Source of the DNA: Acholoe squamosa | Lineage: Eukaryota > Annelida > Polychaeta > Phyllodocida > Polynoidae | Assembly (NCBI GenBank): GCA_949317995.1 | Contig: OX439045.1 | Span: forward strand, 47,745,900 to 47,809,899 | Reading direction: 5' to 3' | Length of the DNA stretch: 64,000 nt | In this document: in pieces, positions 57,069-64,000 of the stretch | Layout of the letters: every line of letters begins with the position of its first letter | How positions within the stretch are numbered: position 1 is the first letter of the stretch | Notes under the pieces: generated by a model | The model's database searches: none | What the model saw: only the letters and a program-made list of their open reading frames with translations | Told to the model about the DNA's origin: nothing | Position numbers and translations under genes: made by a program

Positions 57069-57699
57069 TAGTTATTATAATTCAAGAATGCATTAACAGC
57101 ATCCAGCAGTAAAATCAGCTATCTATAGTTAAGCCAACGTACAGGTGTGTCTTGTATCAAAGATAACCTGTACCTACTATTTTTCTCTCTCACTCTATAC
57201 ACCACACTGTCCCCATAGAAAAAAGATGCAACTCTAAATAGCTCCCATCCAAACAGGGCCACTGGAGATCGATTCTTCACTCAATTACTCCCTTCATCAT
57301 TGACAGTGTAACAGCTGTAATATGATAATGAACTGTCACACAATATCAACCTGTCTATACAAGTACCACACATCTAACCCCTGCACCATGTTGGATCAGT
57401 AGGATTCTAGCTGGTAATAAAGGCCTATATTTCACACATGTATGTGTTATCTACCTGGACCCTTCTGCTGCTCAGCCCTGCTGATTACTGCTTATCATTG
57501 CACTGCTCAGTCTTACCTGCCTGCCTGGCAGACGGCCGACCCCCCTGGGTGACAGTAATAACATGGGTGGATACTGGCACTGTTGGGGGTCCGACTATGT
57601 ATAATAAAGTCAGCTACACACGTCAGCGCTATGCCCACTTATATATACATCATCTCTTCCCACTACCTTCCCAGCATCTTTATTCTACTGTGTGAAGAC

Positions 57700-57746
57700 A
57701 GTTATTTTATTTTATTTATTTATTTATTTATTTATTTTTTTTTTTG
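57700..57746 (+). repeat. TTTA microsatellite and poly(T)/poly(G) run
   Basis: TTTATTTATTTATTTA passing into a T run, followed by GGGGGG. Confidence 0.9.
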
Positions 57747-57879
57747 GGGGGTTATTCGCCTTTGTTGTGAGTAGAAAATAGTTGTAAGTATTCATTTGTA
57801 ACCACCACTGTGAGTACAAGGAGCACCGAGGAAGCAAGTTATGTTATGGTGATTTGTGACCCCTGCAGTCTTCACTTGT

Positions 57880-58178
57880 CAGGAGGGTATCTCAAAAAGA
57901 TTTGGAATTGATCCTGTCGGAGGTGATAATTCCAAAACTGAACTCACTGACCTTCTGGAGTGGATTCCCTCTTGTGTTGTAAAGAGGGAGTCAGTTATAG
58001 GAGTGGTATAGGAGGGGTCCAGTCTCTTATTTTGCAACTAGACCTATTTCCGTGCAGTTCACTTGTAGCAGAGGTCAAGCAGGGAAGTCTGTTCTTAGGG
58101 TGAGAAATGTAGGAGAACTGCAGGATCAAATAGTTACGGTGAGAACTGGTTTCCCAATCTTTTTGAGATACCCTCCTG
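57880..58178. mobile_element. 299-bp MITE, CAGGAGGGTATCTC ends
   Basis: CAGGAGGGTATCTCAAAAAG at the left and its inverse ending at 58178. No ORF; a target duplication is not evident. Confidence 0.68.
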
Positions 58179-58500
58179 GTATGTTAAACCTTGAGTGCCA
58201 CTGAATTATGTATATCATGCTCTAACCTAATGTGCTTGGAGATCCCCTTAGAATAAGTGGGGTAATACCTTGTATATATGGTTTTCTTAAATACCAGGAA
58301 AGTCTAACACAGTAACGATTATATTTCTTATCCTAACAGCCATAATAAATATGCGTTTATCTAACTGACACAATGATAAAAATTAAAAGAAGAAATATAG
58401 CAACAAAGCAATTCCCAGGAGCCCATTCTTTACTTCCCTTTCGAGCAAGTTCACTGAAGCCATTTCGGAATCATAACGTAGTATCATCATGCATGTACTT

Positions 58501-58776
58501 AGGCCTAAAAATTGTTGTGTTCAGGTAATGGGGCCGAAAAACATTAGGGTAGGTAGGTAGGTAGGGAAATTCTTTTTTTGAGGATTTCTTCAAGGCCGTC
58601 AATTTTCGTGCCCATGTGATGTGAATTTAACGTGCGAGATCATAAAAAAATCTTCCATGTCTCAATAAGTGCCAAAATATCTGATTTTCCCCCAAAAGGC
58701 CCATAAAAAAGTTAGTGTAGGGCCAAAAATTAGGCTAGGTAGCGTTGCCTGAACACAACAATTTTTTTCTAGGCCT
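58501..58776. mobile_element. 276-bp MITE, AGGCCTA...TGTTGTGTTCAGG ends
   Basis: AGGCCTAAAAATTGTTGTGT and TCAGG at the left are inverted at the right end with three extra As. A GTAG simple repeat (58549-58564) lies inside. Confidence 0.65.
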
Positions 58777-58805
58777 TATGTGACAACATATTATAGTTCG
58801 ATGGC

Positions 58806-58820
58806 GGGGGGGGGGGGGGG
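58806..58820 (+). repeat. Poly(G) run of 15
   Basis: Uninterrupted G15; prone to sequencing length errors and G-quadruplex formation. Confidence 0.9.
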
Positions 58821-59033
58821 AGGGCTGCTAAGAAATCAACGATAATTTGTACGTTTTTGTCATCATATAATTATATCACCACATTTAACACCTTTTGAAA
58901 TAGGTTTTATACGTACGTTTTGTCAACTTGTCACTGCCCGCACCAATATATATATATCTAATCACCTTGTGTCACACCTTTGTGCAAGACCTTCCTGATC
59001 AAGCAGGAAATGTACATAGACACTGAATGGTAT

Positions 59034-61909
59034 TAGTAGAGGAGCAACAGTAAAGAAAAGTACCTTCCGTAGGAATTTTGTGTTTATGGTAGTTTCTCAG
59101 GTGGAATCTATGGTTTGAAGGGTGCTGAAAAAGATAGGATACCGCTCCAATTTTGATTTTTAGATTTTGACCTATTTTTAGGATAATTATGTAAATTACA
59201 GTAATTACACCTTCCTGAGAGATTCTCTTCCAAACGGATGGGAATATCATCAATCTAACAGCACCTATCCCCACTGAATCTCCTACAGGGAATCTGGAGG
59301 GTTGTCTATTTTTTGCTGTTAGCAATGGTTGCCTAGCAACAGGGTAATTCTGTGATTTTCCCATAGCAGAAGGGCCAATTACAGTAGTAATGCATGGTGA
59401 AGTTAGATATGGGGTTTTGCATTGTACCTAGGTGAGATAATCATGATATGCACATCTTTCAGTGTCCAGAGGTTGCCTAGCAACATAATTATTCTACCTA
59501 GCAACAGAGATATTGCATAGCAACTGGCACTCGATGTCTCCTTTTCGACTACAGCTTCTTTCTCATCACATAGATACTATTTTGAGGTGTTTTGGGATGC
59601 AAATTTCATGTTCCGCATAAAGATTTAGCCAATTGGCAGCAGAATTTGGGGCTTTGTGGATGGCAACTATTACTAGCATTGTTAATTCTTTCATTTTCAC
59701 CTGGCAGAAGTGCAAATGAAAGTAGCAATACATGTATAGATAGATTAGATATGGGATTTTGCATTTTGCTTAGGTGTGATGTCATGAAATGCACCACTCA
59801 GTTTGCAGAGGTTGCCAAGCAACATAGACTTTCTGCCTAGCAAAAAAGATATTACATAGCAAATGGTACTCAATGTTTCGTTTTCTACTGTAGTTTTTTC
59901 TTTCTCGTCCAATAAACACTATTGAAAACCACTATGGGATGCAATTTTCATGTTCTATATCTAACAATTCATGTTTGGCAGCAACATAATTATGAGAATG
60001 ACACCTATTGCTTATCATATAAAGATGTAATTCATATGCTATGAGGCATTCCCCCAGTCATTCTAGATCTATGAGTGTGGATCAAGAAGGGTGGGGGAAA
60101 GCCTTTCTGATGTGTTACCACAACATATTCCCCCCTCCTTGCCATAGTATGCAGTAGAGATTGAAAAGGGAGGACCAAAAAGTTGTGAAAATGCCATGGT
60201 GACAACAGATAGCTACATGTACATGGGTGTATATATATAAAAGGTATGGGACGGAGAGGGGGCTGTCATCTCTGCAAGGCTTCCCCACCCCATTAACTAA
60301 GGCTACAGTAACCTATACATGTTCACACCTAGTGTGGTCATTTAGTCTAAATTTACTAAGTGATATTTATCTTTACCCTGGATATAGGAAACACTCTGAC
60401 TTTGGCATAATCCTATATACTTGAAGTATGAAGTTGTGGCTTATGTTAGGGGTAAAACAGCATCAGTCAGTTACTGAATTGGCTGGGGCCTTGAAGCAGA
60501 ACAATTTAACTCAACAAGAGTCAAGGGTAGACACTAACACTGTCCCAGTAGCCAATGGTGAGTAATTCTGGCTGTAGGCCAGTGATTTTTCTAGATTTCT
60601 CTTAAATCTTCCATTTTACCCAACAATATACAAGACTACTGCCTCAAGATTGTGGGCCAGGCCAAAATGAATCCAGACTTTTTGTATAAGAAGTAGGAAA
60701 TTGCTCAGACAATGCATGTTAACTGAATGAGGTCCAGTTACCTTCTGCACTCTGCACTAATATATACAGAGTAATGCAACTGTATCTCAATAACGTCAAG
60801 GTGTGACTTTCAAGTGGTTTTGTAATGCTAAGTCACATTTGTGCATTTTCTTCATGACAATCAACATTCATCGACATAATTCCAGGTAGAATATCATAGT
60901 ATTAGATCAAAAAGAGGACATGTGCCTGAAATCCTATAATCCTGTTATACCCCGTACACCCCACATATTGTAAGACACATCCTCCATTCAGGACCCTCAG
61001 ACGGGCTTGCTTAAGAACAATTCTGTACTAATCTAATGTAGTTTTTCCACACATATAATATTTTTTCTGTAGTATTGTTTGAACACTGATGTATGAGTTT
61101 GGTGAAATGTCTTTGGTTGAATCAGGAAAAGACAGAGGATGAAGGAGTGCTAGTTATCATACAATATCTATGTTGCTAGGCACAATTTCTCTTTTGCTAG
61201 GAAGCCTCTGAACACTGATAATGCTGTGTTTTATTATATCTCACCTTAACACATTGAAAATATCATTCTTAACTTGCAAATACTGTATTGGTACTTTCTT
61301 TGGTACCACTGCCATGTGAAAATGAAAGAATAATCATTGTTAGTTATTGGTGTCTACCACAAAGCCTACAATTATTTTGGCAATTTGCTAATTCTGTTGA
61401 TATAGAACATGAAATTTGCATCCCAGAGCACCTCTAAATAGTGTCCATGGGATGAGAAAGAAGTTGTAGTAAAAAAGGAGACATTGAGTGTCAGTTGCTA
61501 TGCAATATCTCTGTTGCTAGGTATAATAACTCTGTTGCTAGGCAACATCTGGACACTGGAGGATGTGTATCATAATTGGCACTTCTGCTATGGGAAAATC
61601 ACACAATTAGCCTGTTGCTAGGTAACCATTACTAATAGCAAAAATGAACAACACCTCCAGATTCCCTGTAGCAGATTCAGTGGGGGTAGGCTCTGTTAGA
61701 TTGATGATATTCCCATCTGTGTGGAAAAGAATGTCTCAGGAAGGTGTAATTACTGTAATTTACATAATTAGCCTAAAAATAGGTCAAAATCTGAAAATCA
61801 AAATTGGAGCGGTATCCTATCTTTTTCAGCACCCTTCAAACCATAGATTCGACCTGAGAAACTTCCATAAACACAAAATTCCTACGGTATTACTGTTGCT
61901 CCTCTACTA
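59034..61909. mobile_element. 2.9-kb element with ~0.9-kb inverted repeats
   Basis: The left arm (59034 to about 59970) and right arm (about 61030-61909) are inverted copies. The first ~300 bp are very similar, e.g. CCTCCAGATTCCCTGTAG and GGAGCGGTATCCTATCTTTT with their inverses. Ends TAGTAGAGGAGCAAC lie between TAT at 59031-59033 and TAT at 61910-61912. Each arm also holds a diverged direct duplication (59390-59610 with 59740-59960). ORFs 58999-59364 and 61644-61943 are the same arm read from both ends, not genes. No transposase visible. Confidence 0.7.
59328..59340. promoter_or_regulatory. X-box-like palindrome GTTGCCTAGCAAC
   Basis: RFX-like. Further copies in the same element lie at 59472-59484 (identical), 59811-59823 (GTTGCCAAGCAAC), 61534-61546 (GTTGCTAGGCAAC) and 61614-61626 (GTTGCTAGGTAAC). 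Confidence 0.45.
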
Positions 61910-62299
61910 TATGTGGAAAATAACAGCTCCTGGGGATATGTAGGGTGGATTGACAAACAATTCATAGCTAATTACCAATTACTTTGTGGTCTACAACCTA
62001 CTTGGTTTTCTTTAGAATATCATCCCTTGAACTTATTTCAAAAGATACTACGACCACCCCCTGCAGTCGTGATGGTAGCTATCACACTGATGCCATTGGA
62101 GGCCTGTGTTCAAGGTTTTATATAACCTTGCACTGTTACGACAGTTCTAACCCATCATAATCATTATGACTGAGCACATGGAAGTGGCTAAGGGTAGTTG
62201 GAGGTGATTTCTTGATATGGTCTCTGGAAGAGGCATTGCAAATCTTAGGGCCTGTAAATATTTGCGATCTTAGGATTTTTGATTTCTACTCACTGGCAT

Positions 62300-62940
62300 T
62301 GTCTGTGGGAGGGTCATCAATCTTAGCCTCAGCCCTCCTACACTATTCCAAGAAGAACTGACTAGGCACAGTGGTAAGAGTCCCAAAATAAAGGAATAGC
62401 TGTGGAGTCACTCTTCTTCACAAGAGTGCTTATACCATCGTTCCCCATCCCCATATGGGCTAACAAAAGAGCACAGGGTGCAGTTGACCCCCGTACAGTA
62501 TTCAAGAGTTGTTCCCATGAATGTATGATTTATGCTTGCCTATTAGAAGCATTGTGCCCTCCCCCCATGACAAAGAGAGAGAAGGGAAGAATTACCTTAC
62601 AGTGCACTTAACGCATGAGTAGCCCTAAGAGCCCTCAAGGACACTCAGCAAATGTCCTCCCTCCCCTCTTTATGTATGCAGCAGGCTATTCACTCTTTCG
62701 ATCAGGAGTGTTCCCTGTAATTGCTCTTGTACTCAGGTGAAACCACTATGCATTTCTTTCACTAAGATCGCAGTGATCTTAGTGGTGGAAATGGAATAGT
62801 GAAGTGATCCCAGGACTAGCTATTCTGGACAGGCCTGGAACCACTGCATTACATAGGGTAGACCAGCCAGGTCTTATGATATGTGCCTACACTAAGATCA
62901 CTGGGGTTGGGATCCCAGGATGTTTTGAATTAAGCTCCTG
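62300..62940. mobile_element. Uninterrupted relative of the 5107-6450 element
   Basis: Opposite orientation to the copy at 5107. Its right end is the inverse of CAGGAGCTTAATTCAAAACA; the left end is decayed. It lacks the 614-bp MITE and so records the empty site. The ORF 62402-62611 is not a gene. Confidence 0.7.
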
Positions 62941-62949
62941 GGGTGTGGA

Positions 62950-63060
62950 TGGGGGTTCCGCCATGTCACCTGTCGATTTTAAGAAATGGGCATGTCATAT
63001 CTCACTTAAATCCCCTTGTCCTATAAAAACCTATAATACCCCATGTCAAATTTAAGAACA
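62950..63060. repeat. Degenerate CATGTCGATTTTAAGAA repeat
   Basis: CACCTGTCGATTTTAAGAAA and CCCCATGTCAAATTTAAGAA units match the interior of the foldback MITE at 52523-52979. Confidence 0.5.
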
Positions 63061-64000
63061 CCCATTCTAGCCCATAGTTGGAAAAAGATAATCAGCCAGG
63101 CTCAATAGACCACAATGGTACCCTGCACTGTTGGGCATGGTTACTAGGTACATTTCATATACAGCAATTGCAAGCTAGACCAGCACAAGCACAATGTACC
63201 TCAAAGTAATAGGCATTGACCTTGACCTTCTCAGCGTAACCTTGACCTTACAGAAATCTGTCGCCAAGCTCTCTGGTGGGGAGAAAACAAACCAGAGTCA
63301 GCTACCAAGTGGTCAATAGTGAACAGTGGTCTGGTCTCCATTTCCGACCACGGCCGGCCTCAGCCAGACCTGTAAATTTCCATATGTACAAAAAGTTCAT
63401 TGACTGCACAGAGGCCATTTACCAATGTACCCACCCGCTCAGATTCAGTGGAACAATATCAGCAGAACTATGTTGGCAATGGAGAATGCCACTGCCATTA
63501 GGCATCTGTTTGTAGCATAGACATAGCTTGCATGTCCAGGGAAAATAAGTTGTCTTTCAACTGGGCTGTTTTTTTATTACTAATAGAAATATGATGATGC
63601 CGGGAATCTACGTAGTACGAATGTAGATATAATAGACACTGATACATTATACTGACACTGAGTGCTTCCTCGGTTGGGGGTGGGGGTGGGGCAAGGTGCT
63701 CTGATATGGCCAGCATGGGTTCACCAAAAGAATCTGGATTTGTAGTGTCTATTATTGCTATTTTCCATTATCTCCCCCTACCTTCCTCATTAATTCTTTC
63801 CTACTCAGGAGAAACGTATAGCATGCTGTGTCTCATATTCGGTTACAGCATGTGGCTATGGTAGGTCTTCTTCCTATTACATTATGTGGTGAGTCTACAT
63901 ACCTTAATTTGCATTATAACAAAGATAGATTTTGAAGCTTATCGTATAACCCTGAGTGTATGCCGCATCCATGTGAAAGCCATACCTTGATATGGGAGAA
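63061..64000. other. Nothing recognised
   Basis: No supported exon. The short ORFs 63276-63515 and 63498-63716 have no family resemblance. Confidence 0.35.

Noticed and set aside
58999-59364. 121-codon ORF resembling 61644-61943
   Set aside because: The similarity comes from the inverted arms of one transposon, not from a gene family.

Overview
This is eukaryotic, animal-type nuclear DNA. It has low coding density, many nested DNA transposons, tRNA-derived SINE-like sequences, satellite-like repeats, and one large LTR retrotransposon. The few host-gene traces are short first exons with Kozak starts and GT donors. The repeat mix and tRNA-His primer site suggest a marine invertebrate, possibly a lancelet or echinoderm, but no gene identifies the species. 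Most short ORFs are chance or repeat-derived.

Layout. 0-1.4 kb: putative first exon and promoter of a minus-strand gene leaving the window on the left. 3.4-6.5 kb: a 301-bp palindromic hAT-like MITE and a TIR element carrying a nested 614-bp MITE. 7.6-10.8 kb: a 3.2-kb foldback element built from mirror-image minisatellites. 11.2-20.6 kb and 23.1-40.6 kb: two diverged copies of one segment. The left copy is split by a 5-kb inverted-repeat element (13.3-18.4 kb), the right copy by the LTR retrotransposon (23.863-36.716 kb). 20.9-22.1 kb: two MITEs. 39.6-43.1 kb: several MITEs, a SINE-like sequence and a LINE fragment. 44-49.5 kb: a candidate two-exon gene for a small basic secreted protein (minus strand). 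50.5-53.8 kb: GC-rich patches and a 27-bp minisatellite interrupted by a foldback MITE. 56.7-62.9 kb: more MITEs and a 2.9-kb inverted-repeat element.

The central feature is a 12,854-bp Ty3/gypsy-type element on the minus strand. It has 468-bp LTRs that differ at two positions in my reading, a 4-bp ATAG target duplication, a tRNA-His-type primer-binding site and a G-rich polypurine tract. Reading 5' to 3' on the minus strand it holds a very long coiled-coil leader, capsid/zinc-knuckle Gag, protease-RT-RNase H-integrase, and then a roughly 990-codon third ORF. ORF3 has zinc-finger-like Cys/His clusters and no visible signal peptide or membrane segment. The copy looks young but damaged: a frame change in the leader, an in-frame TGA in capsid, a TGA between gag and pol frames, and an in-frame TAA in RT. 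ORF3 is intact.

Several transposons here are saturated with transcription-factor-like motifs: AGGTCA nuclear-receptor half-sites in the 3.2-kb foldback, and RFX X-box palindromes in three other elements. This is pattern recognition only; no function is shown.
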